NCBI GenBank assembly: GCA_910578215.1
Contig: CAJTPH010000020.1
Location: 1 to 64,000 of the forward strand
Direction of reading: 5' to 3'
DNA: 64,000 bases
Source of the DNA: an uncultured Acetatifactor sp.
GTDB taxonomy: Bacteria; Bacillota; Clostridia; Lachnospirales; Lachnospiraceae
Under the pieces are notes generated by a model, which saw only the letters and a list, made by a program, of their open reading frames with translations, was not told the DNA's origin and made no database searches. A program made the translations under genes and the position numbers. Position 1 is the stretch's first letter, and every line of letters starts with the position of its first letter. Shown one piece after another: positions 24,320-32,420 of the stretch.

Positions 24320-26272
24320 ATGCGTTTTTTGACAGCCTGCTATTGGCATCAGACCCGGGATGGGGACGGCAATGGTTCCGGTTTGCTGCTGCAGCAGTAT
24401 GTCTGCCGGGGAGTCTGCATTCATTTTTCCTGCGTGTGCAGGGGACAGGGCGGCGATGACAGGGCAGGCGGATATATGACGGAGCAGCTTTTAAGCTGGT
24501 TTCGGGGATTAAGCCTGAAAAAGCTGGTAAAAAGAAGGGAAAGGGCGTTGGAGAGGGCGGAAGCGGGTCTGAGGCGGGCTATCCTGCAGACCGATGACGA
24601 GCTTGCTGCCGGGGGTGTCGTCGGGAAAACGGCGTTTTCCGGTATCTTCTGTGTGGGAGAGGAATTTTTTCTCTTTTCACGGGGAGAGCAGAGAAGCTAT
24701 CTTATCAATACGGGCTTGGGACGCGTGCATATAAAACGGCTTGGGATAAAAGGGGCTGGAACAGATCTGACTGAATCAGAGCGGTATGGAATCAAACAGA
24801 CCAAACGGCATGCGGAGGCGGCTGGGGGGGTTTATGTCCAGAGGGGCGTTTTGCAGCCGGATGTAGGGCTGCTTTTTGCGTCTGCGCCCTTCTGGGAACA
24901 TATTACGGAGCAGATGCTCAGGGAAGGGCTGTCTGTGCGGGAGGTTGTGACGGAGGAGCAGATGCGAAAGCATTTAAACGAGCTGGGAGCGGAGGCCCGG
25001 AGACAGGGAGCAGGGAATCTGGCCGCGGTGTTTGTCAGAACGGCCCGGGGAGATGCAGGGCCGGCACGTGACAGGTCGGAAGTGGGGAAATCGGAAGGCG
25101 GCTTCTGGGACAGGTCTGTGCATGACAGGTCGGAATCCGGGAAATCGGAAGGCTACGGCTGGGACAGGTCTGTGCATGACAGGTCGGAAGTGGGGAAATC
25201 GGAAGGCGGTTTCTGGAGCAGGTCTGTGCATGACAGGTCGGAAGCCGGGAAATCAGGAGGCGGCTTCTGGGACAGATCTGTGCGTGACAGGGCGGAAGCC
25301 GGGAAATCAGGAGGCGACGGCTGGGACAGGTCTGGGCAGGCAGGCTTGAGGCGGGAGAGAGCGGGAGAAAAGGGGCAGGAGCCCAAAGTATCGGAAGCAA
25401 CGAAGGAGCGGCAGAGCCTGGAAGGGAGAGGCTATATTGTGAGGCGGCTTCTGGGGCAGGGCGCTTTTTCGAGAGTGTACGGCGTGGAGGAACAGGGAAC
25501 AGGAAGGAGAGCGGCATGTAAAATCAGCGAAAACCTGAAGCTGTTTAAGCGGGAGGAGAGAATATTAAAAAAGCTGAGGCACCAGCTTTTCCCGGAATAT
25601 TACGGGAGCTGGCAGGAAGGAGACAGAGGTTATCTTTTGATGGAGGAGATCTTGGGAGAAAATCTGGCGAGTCTGATAAAACGGGGCAGGAGATTTTCCG
25701 TATATCAGGTTGCGGAGACGGGTATGGAGCTGGCAGAGGGGCTTCTGTATCTCCATGAGAGTCTGCCGGCAATCTTGTTCCGGGATGTCAAGCCGGATAA
25801 TATTATGCTGAGGAGGGACGGGCGTGTGAAGCTGTTGGACTTCGGATGCGCCTGTGAGGCGGATACGGATATCAGGGAAAGGGCGGGGACGCCGGGCTTT
25901 GCAGCGCCGGAGCAGCTTTGCAGGGGAGGAGAGCAGACCGGCTCCTGTGATGTGTACGGTCTTGGGCGCACTCTGCAGGAATTGCTGGGGGCGGGAGCGC
26001 ATGACGTGCGGAGCGGGCAAGGCAGGCTGCACGGGCTGCGGGAAGGGCTTAGAGAGCATATGGACAGAGGGAGGCTGGAAAAGCTTTTGACAGCCTGCGT
26101 GGAGATGGAACCGTCCGCCCGTCCGGCGGATATGCGGGTGATGGCGGAGGCGCTTTTCCAAATCTGTGCTTCGGCGTCGGCAGGCGCACGGCAGAGGCGC
26201 GGCGGTCATTTCTGGCAGAAGGGAATTATATGTGAAAAAAATATTCGTAAAAGCACCCGGAAAACCTCTTGA
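24320..26272 (+). CDS. Pseudo-PP2C / repeat / Ser-Thr kinase fusion protein
   Basis: The 650-residue protein has three parts. Residues ~1-245 follow the PP2C phosphatase layout (FSCVCRGQGGDD, FLFSRGEQRSYL, LLFASAPFWEHI, AGNLAAVFVR), but the metal-binding aspartates are replaced (DG to RG, SDG to SAP, DN to GN), so it is probably inactive. Residues ~251-335 are five 18-residue Ser/Arg/Asp/Gly repeats. Residues ~372-630 form a Hanks-type kinase: GQGAFSRVY loop, Lys401, FRDVKPDN in place of HRD, DFG at 507-509 and AAPEQ. No membrane segment or PASTA domain is seen. The ATG at 24320 has GGGAGGG ahead. The substrate is unknown. Confidence 0.75.
   Translation: MRFLTACYWHQTRDGDGNGSGLLLQQYVCRGVCIHFSCVCRGQGGDDRAGGYMTEQLLSWFRGLSLKKLVKRRERALERAEAGLRRAILQTDDELAAGGVVGKTAFSGIFCVGEEFFLFSRGEQRSYLINTGLGRVHIKRLGIKGAGTDLTESERYGIKQTKRHAEAAGGVYVQRGVLQPDVGLLFASAPFWEHITEQMLREGLSVREVVTEEQMRKHLNELGAEARRQGAGNLAAVFVRTARGDAGPARDRSEVGKSEGGFWDRSVHDRSESGKSEGYGWDRSVHDRSEVGKSEGGFWSRSVHDRSEAGKSGGGFWDRSVRDRAEAGKSGGDGWDRSGQAGLRRERAGEKGQEPKVSEATKERQSLEGRGYIVRRLLGQGAFSRVYGVEEQGTGRRAACKISENLKLFKREERILKKLRHQLFPEYYGSWQEGDRGYLLMEEILGENLASLIKRGRRFSVYQVAETGMELAEGLLYLHESLPAILFRDVKPDNIMLRRDGRVKLLDFGCACEADTDIRERAGTPGFAAPEQLCRGGEQTGSCDVYGLGRTLQELLGAGAHDVRSGQGRLHGLREGLREHMDRGRLEKLLTACVEMEPSARPADMRVMAEALFQICASASAGARQRRGGHFWQKGIICEKNIRKSTRKTS
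25067..25336 (+). repeat. Five in-frame 54-bp tandem repeats in the kinase fusion gene
   Basis: GACAGGTCGG recurs with a 54-base period (25070, 25124 and on), encoding DRSVHDRSEVGKSEGGFW-type units. The later units diverge slightly. The region links the pseudophosphatase and kinase domains. Confidence 0.88.
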
Positions 26273-26297
26273 TGTTTGAGTGTTTACCCTGTATACT
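26269..26297 (+). promoter_or_regulatory. Promoter for the transaldolase gene
   Basis: TTGATG and TATACT are 17 bases apart. The -35 overlaps the stop codon of the kinase fusion gene. A ~120-base leader follows with nothing I recognise. Confidence 0.6.
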
Positions 26298-26424
26298 GAA
26301 AATGTGATAGGATGATGTGCATTAAGGCGGCGCATTGCCGGGAGCCTTGGGCCGTAAAGGCAGGGCATGAAGATGGTACATAGCAGTGCGGACCGTAAAA
26401 AAATAAGAAAAGGAGAAAGTTGTT

Positions 26425-27078
26425 ATGCGTTTTTTCATTGATACCGCAAAGGTAGAGGACATCAAAAAGGCAAATGATATGGGAGTGATCTGCGGCGTTA
26501 CCACAAACCCCTCTCTGATTGCAAAGGAGGGCAGGGTATTCCGGGAGGTTATCGCAGAGATCGCATCCATTGTGGACGGTCCTATCAGCGGAGAGGTAAA
26601 AGCGACTACCGTAGACGCGGAGGGCATGATCAGGGAAGGCAGGGAGATCGCAGGCATCCATCCTAATATGGTGGTAAAAATTCCCATGACGGTAGAGGGA
26701 CTTAAGGCGTGCAAGGCGCTTGCATCCGAGGGGATCAAGGTAAACGTCACTCTGATATTTTCCGCAAATCAGGCGCTGCTTGCGGCGCGTGCAGGGGCGG
26801 CATACGTTTCCCCGTTCCTGGGCAGGCTGGATGACATCAGCCAGAGGGGTGTGGACCTGATACGTGAGATATCGGATATATTTGCGGTGACGGATCTGGA
26901 GACCCAGATCATAGCGGCAAGTGTACGCAATCCTATTCATGTGACTGACTGCGCGCTTGCCGGTGCGGACATTGCAACCGTTCCCTATGCTGTCATTGAG
27001 CAGATGGTAAAGCATCCCTTGACCACGGCGGGCATTGAGAAATTTCAGGCGGATTACAGGGCGGTATTTGGGGAATAA
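26425..27078 (+). CDS. tal: Transaldolase, small TalC/fructose-6-phosphate aldolase type
   Basis: The 217-residue enzyme belongs to the short transaldolase group that acts in the pentose phosphate pathway. MRFFIDTAKVEDIKKA opens the protein, GVTTNPSLIAKEG follows, and the Schiff-base lysine is in VVKIPMT (about residue 86). Later segments are VTLIFSANQALLAARAGA and YVSPFLGRLDD. AAAAGGAGAAAG precedes the start. Whether it is a true transaldolase or a fructose-6-phosphate aldolase cannot be settled by eye. Confidence 0.93.
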   Translation: MRFFIDTAKVEDIKKANDMGVICGVTTNPSLIAKEGRVFREVIAEIASIVDGPISGEVKATTVDAEGMIREGREIAGIHPNMVVKIPMTVEGLKACKALASEGIKVNVTLIFSANQALLAARAGAAYVSPFLGRLDDISQRGVDLIREISDIFAVTDLETQIIAASVRNPIHVTDCALAGADIATVPYAVIEQMVKHPLTTAGIEKFQADYRAVFGE

Positions 27079-27098
27079 TACTCGCAGAACCGAAAAAC

Positions 27099-27132
27099 AA
27101 AAAGGGCCGGGGCGTTTGCCCCAGACCCTTTC
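27099..27132 (+). terminator. Bidirectional terminator between tal and the spore protein gene
   Basis: AAAGGG...GGGGC pairs with GCCCC...CCCTTT around GTTT. There are A-rich bases on the left and T-rich bases on the right, so it can serve both convergent genes. Confidence 0.8.
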
Positions 27133-27160
27133 TGTTTTATCTTGCTCTATTCGGGGAGCC

Positions 27161-27361
27161 TTATTTCATCTGCTCTTCCTGCTTCTTAATCATACGACGA
27201 ACCATCTCGCCGCCGATAGAACCAGCCTCACGAGAAGTCAGGTCGCCGTTGTAGCCTTCCTTCAGGTTTACACCAAGCTCGGATGCAACCTCAGTTTTAA
27301 AGCGATCCATTGCTGCCTTTGCTTCAGGCACCTCTACTCTATTACTTCTGTTACCGGACAT
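27161..27361 (-). CDS. Alpha/beta-type small acid-soluble spore protein
   Basis: The 66-residue protein coats and protects DNA in the dormant spore and is degraded on germination. The germination protease site is in KTEVASELGV. The second conserved block is GYNGDLTSREAGSIGGEMVRRMI. GGAGGTG precedes the start at ideal spacing. It is convergent with tal. The sigma-G-like promoter (listed separately) would place it in the forespore. It is strong evidence that the organism makes endospores. Confidence 0.96.
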   Translation of the reverse strand: MSGNRSNRVEVPEAKAAMDRFKTEVASELGVNLKEGYNGDLTSREAGSIGGEMVRRMIKKQEEQMK

Positions 27362-27409
27362 TTAATTCACCTCCAATGCATTTGTTTTTTATTTATCTTC
27401 TCTATCTTC

Positions 27410-27474
27410 AAGATAAGTGCCGCAAGCACCTATCCTGAAGTTCTCAGTTCTAAGTGTTCGCTGCAACTTATCTT
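27410..27474 (-). promoter_or_regulatory. Structured leader of the spore protein gene
   Basis: AAGATAAGTGC at 27410 pairs with GCAACTTATCTT ending at 27474, enclosing a further imperfect pairing (GCAAGCAC with GTGTTCGC). This forms a long stem-loop in the untranslated leader. Confidence 0.5.
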
Positions 27475-27479
27475 GGTCT

Positions 27480-27508
27480 TAGTATGACCTATCGCAATTA
27501 AAATATGT
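27480..27508 (-). promoter_or_regulatory. Sigma-G-like forespore promoter
   Basis: On the - strand a CATACTA -10 (27480-27486) matches the sigma-G/F consensus. ACATAT lies 16 bases upstream as a -35. The leader is unusually long, about 110 bases. Confidence 0.5.
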
Positions 27509-27517
27509 TGGAAAGTT

Positions 27518-27784
27518 TTGGGGTTTGTTATAGACCAGATTGCAGATTTTTCAAAGCAACTTAATTTAAAAAAGCTTTATTTATGTATTTTTGAGGTAAG
27601 GGATAGCGCCGAGAGGATAATCTATAGCTTATCTTATGATGAATTGAAAAAGAAAATATCAGAAGATAGAAAAGAATACTTAAAATCATTGAATGCTGTA
27701 AGCAATGATAAAAATGCAATTTGGCTCATTGATTATTGGTGTGGGAAGGATATTCTAGGGTTAATACAAATGCTGCAAGCTTGA
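27518..27784 (+). CDS. Hypothetical AT-rich open frame, possibly a remnant
   Basis: I do not recognise this 88-codon frame. It opens with TTG, has no convincing ribosome binding site, and its base composition is much more AT-rich than the housekeeping genes nearby. The predicted sequence is helical and soluble (DQIADFSKQLNLKKLYL, DYWCGKDILGLIQML). It ends immediately before a dispersed repeat. It may be the tail of a decayed accessory gene or a small real protein. Confidence 0.3.
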   Translation: MGFVIDQIADFSKQLNLKKLYLCIFEVRDSAERIIYSLSYDELKKKISEDRKEYLKSLNAVSNDKNAIWLIDYWCGKDILGLIQMLQA

Positions 27785-27820
27785 AACCCCGTCAGTCTGC
27801 CTTGAGGGCTTTGATTTTGT
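27779..27820 (+). repeat. Dispersed intergenic repeat, copy B
   Basis: It contains TGAAACCCCGTCAG, identical over 14 bases to 28058-28071, and GAGGGCTTTGATT, similar to copy A. Confidence 0.6.
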
Positions 27821-27856
27821 AATTGCAAAAATATAAACAGGAATATAATTTGGGGG

Positions 27857-27885
27857 TTGACAAATTATGGCAAAGGAATTACAAT
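27857..27885 (+). promoter_or_regulatory. Promoter for feoA
   Basis: TTGACA and TACAAT are separated by 17 bases. Operator candidates lie at and just after the predicted start. Confidence 0.7.
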
Positions 27886-27891
27886 AAAAAC

Positions 27892-27909
27892 GGTTAGCAG
27901 AGGCTAACC
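27892..27909 (+). promoter_or_regulatory. Iron-regulator operator candidate 1 (feoA)
   Basis: GGTTAGCAGAGGCTAACC is a near-perfect palindrome with the TTAG-N6-CTAA core. This core also occurs inside the DtxR/IdeR consensus TTAGGTTAGSCTAACCTAA. It sits on the predicted transcription start. Confidence 0.55.
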
Positions 27910-27927
27910 AATATTTAGGAGCTTGGG

Positions 27928-27941
27928 TTAGTTATTTCTAA
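27928..27941 (+). promoter_or_regulatory. Iron-regulator operator candidate 2 (feoA)
   Basis: TTAGTTATTTCTAA has the same TTAG-N6-CTAA architecture. A further half-site, GAGTTAGC, follows at 27945. Confidence 0.5.
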
Positions 27942-27964
27942 TTCGAGTTAGCTGTATGAAAGAG

Positions 27965-28095
27965 CGCCGGATGCGTCAGCAGCCATTTGGCAAATGCCGC
28001 GAGGGTCAAATACCATAGTATCCTCTGGACGTATAGCGCTTTGCTGCGTTGCAGGCCTGAAACCCCGTCAGCTTGCTGCGGGGCCTTTGACTGGA
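27965..28095 (+). repeat. Dispersed intergenic repeat, copy C (two segments)
   Basis: The first segment has TTTGGCAAATGCCGCGAGGG (27986-28005). The second has TGAAACCCCGTCAG (28058) and a CCCCG/CGGGG hairpin followed by GGGGCCTTTGACT. Confidence 0.6.
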
Positions 28096-28149
28096 CTTAT
28101 TTTTTGCTTGGCATAAGGGGACACTTCAATTACGCGAGGAGGTACAGGT

Positions 28150-28362
28150 ATGACTTTAAGGGATGCCATAGAAGGAAAGGAATACGTTATTAAAGGGATT
28201 GAAACCGAGGATGAGGAATTAAGCGCTTTCCTTTTTTCTCTTGGGTGCTACAGCGGGGAGGCAATCACGGTAGTTTCTCATTTAAAGGGCGGTTGTGTGG
28301 TATCCGTTAAAGACGGAAGATATAATATGGACAGTCAATTGGCGGACGCTATATTTATCTGA
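28150..28362 (+). CDS. feoA: Ferrous iron transport protein A
   Basis: The 70-residue SH3-like cytoplasmic protein partners FeoB. The family pattern is visible: an N-terminal LRDAIEGKEYVIKGIE strand pair, FLFSLGCYSGEAITVV in place of the usual LxxLGxxxGxxV, and a C-terminal DSQLADAIFI. GAGGAGGTACAG precedes the ATG. It lies 282 bases before feoB, separated by repeat copy D and an operator candidate, so the two may be transcribed partly independently. Confidence 0.85.
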   Translation: MTLRDAIEGKEYVIKGIETEDEELSAFLFSLGCYSGEAITVVSHLKGGCVVSVKDGRYNMDSQLADAIFI

Positions 28363-28373
28363 AGCTTTATTTC

Positions 28374-28478
28374 TGCGGGCAACAGGTGAATACCAATGTG
28401 TCTTTTGGACACATTCCCCTTGGGGCGCATCCAATTCCATGCCCTGCTGCATGCGGCGGGGCTATTGACCTCTGCGGT
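28374..28478 (+). repeat. Dispersed intergenic repeat, copy D, with perfect hairpin
   Basis: AATGTGTC pairs with GACACATT around TTTTG (28395-28415). GCGGCGGGGCTATTGACC near the end matches the shared core of the repeat family. Confidence 0.55.
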
Positions 28479-28527
28479 ATGATTCGGCGTGCATGCGTCG
28501 GGCGCCGCATTTTATTTTCATTTTGAG

Positions 28528-28541
28528 TTAGCTATAACTAA
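28528..28541 (+). promoter_or_regulatory. Iron-regulator operator candidate 3 (feoB)
   Basis: TTAGCTATAACTAA has the same TTAG-N6-CTAA layout as the two sites ahead of feoA. No good -35/-10 pair was found around it. Confidence 0.5.
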
Positions 28542-28644
28542 TTTTTATTTTGTATACCTAACCGTCCTCCGAAAACTGTTCCGAAAGGAGCAGGCAGAGG
28601 GGAGCCGGTAAAAAATAAAAAGCATATATGAGGAGGAAAAAACG

Positions 28645-30651
28645 ATGAGAATTGCATTGACAGGCAATCCAAATTCCGGTAAGACCACCATGTATAACGC
28701 TCTGACCGGACGCAATGAGAAGGTAGGCAACTGGGCGGGCGTTACCGTGGAAAAGAAAGAGCATCCCGTTAAAAGGACGTACCTTGTGGGCGGAGAGCAG
28801 CTGATCGCCGTGGATCTTCCCGGAGCCTATTCCATGTCTCCCTTTACCGGTGAGGAGAGCATTACAAGCTCTTATGTAAAGAAGGAGAATCCGGACGTCA
28901 TCATAAATATTGTGGACGCTACCAATTTAAGCCGCAGTCTTTTCTTTACCACACAGCTTTTGGAGCTGGGCATTCCGGTCGTTGTGGCGTTAAATAAGAG
29001 CGACGTCAATGAGAAAAAGGGGACTGAGATCCGTACGGATGTTTTGTGCGCAAGGCTCGGCTGCCCGGTGGTGAACACGGTTTCCGTATCCGCGGAGGGC
29101 TTGAAGGAGCTGGTGGAGGCGGCGGTGAAGACGGCGCATATGCCTCAAAAGGCGCCTTATCATCAGGGCAATATTGACCTGACCGACAAAAAAGCCGTGG
29201 AGGAGGCAGACCGCAGACGTTTTGAGTTTGTAAACAAGCTCGTAAGGGACGTGGAGACCCGCAGGGTTTTGACAAGAGATAAAAATACCGGCGACAGGAT
29301 AGACGCCGTTCTCACGAATAGGTGGCTGGGTATTCCTGTTTTCGCCGCGGTTATGTGGCTGGTGTTTCAGGTCTCCCAGGTGTGGGCAGGACCTCTTATT
29401 GCGGATACCCTGGTGGGAATGCTGGAAACGTTTCAGGGTTTTGTGGGGGATTTGGCGGCAGACGCTTCCCCGCTGCTGTCGGCGGTTCTGGTGGACGGCG
29501 TCATCGGCGGAGTGATTGCCGTTATCGGCTTTCTGCCCTTGGTTATGGTCATGTATTTTCTGATTGCCCTTTTAGAAGACTGCGGCTATATGTCCCGGGC
29601 TGCGGTGGTGCTGGACCCTGTCTTCAAGAAGGTGGGACTGTCCGGAAAGTCCGTGATTCCCTTTGTGATCACCGTGGGCTGTGCGGTTCCAGGAATCATG
29701 GCAAGCCGTACCATCCGCAACGAGCGTGAGCGCAGGGCCACCGCAATGCTGGCGCCCTTTATGCCCTGCGGCGCTAAAATTCCGGTCATCGCTCTTTTTG
29801 CCGGCGCGTTTTTTGAAAACGCCGGATGGGTGAGCACCCTGATGTATTTTTCCGGTATCGCCCTGATATTTCTGGGGGCGCTGCTTGTCAATAAGATCGC
29901 GGGCTACAGGGCGAGGAAATCCTTTTTTATCATCGAGCTGCCCGAGTACAAGGCTCCTTCCCTGTGGGGCGCGTTTAAATCCATGTGCAGCCGGGGGCGG
30001 GCATATATCGTAAAGGCGTCAACCATTATTCTGCTTTGCAATATGGCGGTTCAGATCATGCAGACCTTTGACTGGAGCTTCCATGCGGCGGAAACCTCCG
30101 ATACCTCCATCCTGGCTTCCATTGCCAGCCCCTTTGCATACCTGCTTGTTCCGGTCGTAGGGGTGTTGAGCTGGCAGCTTGCAGCCGCGGCAGTGACCGG
30201 CTTTATCGCGAAGGAAAATGTAGTGGGTACTCTGGCTGTGTGCTTTGGGCTTGAGGCTTTCATAAATACGGAGGATCTTGCTCTTATGGAGGGCGTGGCA
30301 AACGCAGGGCTTGAGGTAGCGGGCATAATGGCCATAACAAAGGTCGCGGCTCTGGCATATCTTATGTTTAATCTCTATACGCCGCCCTGCTTTGCGGCCA
30401 TCGGGGCCATGAACTCCGAGATGAAAAGCGCCAAATGGGTCTGGGGAGGCATCGGGCTGCAGCTTGGCGTGGGCTATACCGTCGCATATCTGGTGTACAC
30501 CCTCGGGACGCTCATTACCGCACCGGCCACGCTGAATGCGGGGGCGGCGGCAGCCGGGCTTGCCGTGGTGGCGGCTTTTGCAGCCGTGCTGGTTATTCTG
30601 GTCAACAGAACCAGAAGACAGCTTAAGTCTGAATATTCTTTGGCAGCGTAA
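28645..30651 (+). CDS. feoB: Ferrous iron transport protein B
   Basis: The 668-residue GTP-gated Fe(II) transporter has an N-terminal G domain (GNPNSGKTTMYNALTG, DLPGAYSM, LNKSD). A helical GDI-like region follows, then a membrane domain of about eight to ten helices with Gate motifs such as VGCAVPGIMASR and MLAPFMPCGAKIPV. GAGGAGGAAAAAACG provides the ribosome binding site. It is slightly shorter than many FeoB proteins, and the C-terminus ends with a basic tail. The Cys-rich partner gene usually downstream is instead at 16304. Confidence 0.96.
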   Translation: MRIALTGNPNSGKTTMYNALTGRNEKVGNWAGVTVEKKEHPVKRTYLVGGEQLIAVDLPGAYSMSPFTGEESITSSYVKKENPDVIINIVDATNLSRSLFFTTQLLELGIPVVVALNKSDVNEKKGTEIRTDVLCARLGCPVVNTVSVSAEGLKELVEAAVKTAHMPQKAPYHQGNIDLTDKKAVEEADRRRFEFVNKLVRDVETRRVLTRDKNTGDRIDAVLTNRWLGIPVFAAVMWLVFQVSQVWAGPLIADTLVGMLETFQGFVGDLAADASPLLSAVLVDGVIGGVIAVIGFLPLVMVMYFLIALLEDCGYMSRAAVVLDPVFKKVGLSGKSVIPFVITVGCAVPGIMASRTIRNERERRATAMLAPFMPCGAKIPVIALFAGAFFENAGWVSTLMYFSGIALIFLGALLVNKIAGYRARKSFFIIELPEYKAPSLWGAFKSMCSRGRAYIVKASTIILLCNMAVQIMQTFDWSFHAAETSDTSILASIASPFAYLLVPVVGVLSWQLAAAAVTGFIAKENVVGTLAVCFGLEAFINTEDLALMEGVANAGLEVAGIMAITKVAALAYLMFNLYTPPCFAAIGAMNSEMKSAKWVWGGIGLQLGVGYTVAYLVYTLGTLITAPATLNAGAAAAGLAVVAAFAAVLVILVNRTRRQLKSEYSLAA

Positions 30652-30802
30652 AACGGCGTATTATTGCCCCTGATTGGAAAGCCCGTTAAGGCGGGCAAGG
30701 GGGCGTTAGTATTTTAGCTGATTAGTGTCTGTATTCGTACCTTTTGTATTAGAATCTTGAGAAAGGCAGCATAAGTGTCTATAATTGTGCTGGAGGTGTT
30801 AA

Positions 30803-30923
30803 ATGGATATTCAGACTATTGAACATAAAAAAGAAATATTACATGTGATTGTTAATGCTGACAGGTAAATGATGAAATTATACGGTTAAAATATCATGTT
30901 GAAATGTTTGACAAAAAGCTGTA
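30803..30923 (+). pseudogene. Remnant of a small helical protein gene, frameshifted
   Basis: An ATG with AGGTG ahead starts 21 codons (ending HVIVNADR) before a stop. Reading continues sensibly in the next frame as DEIIRLKYHVEMFDKKL until another stop. A single-base change near 30865 would join them. The family is unknown. Confidence 0.3.
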
Positions 30924-30974
30924 GGCGAAAAAAGATAACGGATAGCTGGCATTAATTATTCAATACAGTAGTCA

Positions 30975-31007
30975 ACTGATGGTTGAATTAGAGAATCAAC
31001 CAATAGT
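30975..31007 (+). promoter_or_regulatory. Palindromic operator candidate ahead of the XRE gene
   Basis: ACTGATGGTTGA and TCAACCAATAGT form an imperfect inverted repeat around a 9-base centre, about 50 bases before the start. Self-regulation by the XRE protein is an inference. Confidence 0.4.
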
Positions 31008-31056
31008 TCCTTTCAAAAAAATGCTTATTATGTATGATAAAACGAGGAGGTGAGAA

Positions 31057-31530
31057 ATGAATCAAGAAAAAATCGGAAAATTTATTGCTGAATGTCGCAA
31101 AGAAAAAAATCTTACTCAGTTACAGCTGGCAGAAAAGCTTAATATTAGTAATAGGGCTGTTTCAAAATGGGAAACAGGAAAAAGCTGTCCAGATGTATCG
31201 ATAATGATGGAGCTATGTGACATTCTTGGAATAAATGTAAACGAATTGTTATCAGGAGAAAGGATTATAATGGAAAATTATCAAAAAAAAGCAGAACAAA
31301 ATTTGGTGGAATTACAGAAACAGAAAGAGCAAGCAAGCAAGATGAAAAGAAAATTGGAAATATTATGGGGAGTGATTGCAGTTTTTCTATGCCCAGTTCA
31401 TTTAGCTATAAATTATTTTTATCCTGAAAATCAAGGAACATATATTGGTTGGGTGGTTTTGATAGTAGGGGTTCTTTTGTTTGTGCCATATTTTTTGAAA
31501 TATTACAAAGTGGAAATTAAATTGAAATAA
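31057..31530 (+). CDS. XRE-family transcription regulator with C-terminal membrane helices
   Basis: The 157-residue protein has an HTH_3 domain at residues ~6-62 (KIGKFIAECRKEKNLTQLQL, then SNRAVSKWETGKSCPDVSIM). A charged coiled coil (about 70-100) and two hydrophobic helices (about 103-122 and 130-150) follow. Membrane-tethered XRE regulators of this form are common in Firmicutes, with roles mostly unknown. GAGGAGGTGAGAA gives a strong ribosome binding site. Codon use is AT-rich, like other accessory genes around it. Confidence 0.85.
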   Translation: MNQEKIGKFIAECRKEKNLTQLQLAEKLNISNRAVSKWETGKSCPDVSIMMELCDILGINVNELLSGERIIMENYQKKAEQNLVELQKQKEQASKMKRKLEILWGVIAVFLCPVHLAINYFYPENQGTYIGWVVLIVGVLLFVPYFLKYYKVEIKLK

Positions 31531-31565
31531 GTTTCCAGCTTATATATTTGAACTTTTTGTATAGC

Positions 31566-32420
31566 CTATACAAAGAAGCTGGCTGCATTATCTCCAAAAA
31601 TATTTTTCAATATCAGAAGCCCTTTTCTTAAATCATCTTCCGTATCGGGTGAGGCGACAGACACCCGTATGTAAGATGATTTTTGTATGCTTGTCATGGC
31701 AAACCGATGAGAGCCATGCCGCTTCCAATCAGCTCTGCAATAATTTCCCCATTCAGGGAAACGGTTTTCAGGTTGATGTTGAGCATACCGGCAACCAGCG
31801 CTTCCCTATATTTGGCCGCAAATGCCAGAAACGCCACGCGCAGCCCTGCGCACAGGGATTTTGAAATGCTGCAAATGTGAACGGCCTGCTCCGGGAGTAT
31901 GGAAAAGAATGATTTTACGCCATTCAGAGCTAAAAAGGATTAAATATCATCTTCAATCAGCAGCAGAGAAAAACGGCGTGCAATGTCAGCGATTTCCTGT
32001 CTGCGGTCAGCCGGCATAAAAATACTTGTGGGATTGCTGCATGTCGGCATGAGGTAAAGCCCTTTTATTTCGGTATTCCGGCAAGCCTGCAATAGTGAGC
32101 TTGGAGACATTCCACATTCGTCTGCCTCTATGGAAATGAGCTGTATATGAAGAAAATTAGCCAATCCCTTAAAATTTGTGTAGGTAAAAGCGTCCGCCGC
32201 AATTTTATCTCCCGCTTTGAAAAGGGAAATCTATACAACCGATAAGGCGTTTTGCGCCCCGGCTGACAACAGGATATTTTCTTTCGGCGCGTCGATGCCA
32301 AAATGATGAAGCCACTTCCGGGCAGCTTTTATCTGGCGCTCTGTTCCGAATGGATTGCTGTATTCTAACAGACGGATATTGTCCGGGCCGTTATGGCGGC
32401 GGGGGCTTTCCTTTATGTCC
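31566..32420 (-). pseudogene. Decayed MocR-type PLP-dependent regulator/aminotransferase
   Basis: On the - strand, pieces in shifting frames read like one aminotransferase-fold protein: LLEYSNPFGTERQIKAARKW, then SAGAQNALSVV before a stop, then KAGDKIAADAFTYTNFKGLA, YLMPTCSNPTSIFMPADRRQ, LLLIEDDI before another stop, and finally SSYIRVSVASPDTEDDLRKG near the end. The order fits the PLP domain of GntR/MocR proteins. At least two stops and several frame changes are present, and no N-terminal winged helix is recognisable. It is therefore a pseudogene. Confidence 0.75.

Larger units (their letters stand above)
27785..28149 (+). other. 365-base region ahead of feoA
   Basis: No gene. It holds repeat copies B and C, the feoA promoter and two TTAG-N6-CTAA operator candidates, each listed. 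Confidence 0.6.
30652..31056 (+). other. 405-base region between feoB and the XRE gene
   Basis: It begins with a GC-rich hairpin (GCCCG 30681-30685 with CGGGC 30692-30696, inside CCCC/GGGG), perhaps ending feoB transcription. A broken short gene and a palindromic operator candidate follow and are listed separately. The rest is AT-rich. Confidence 0.5.

Noticed and set aside
25035..25517. 160-codon Pro/Arg/Ser-rich frame on the - strand
   Set aside because: It is only the complement of the 54-bp coding repeats of the kinase fusion gene.
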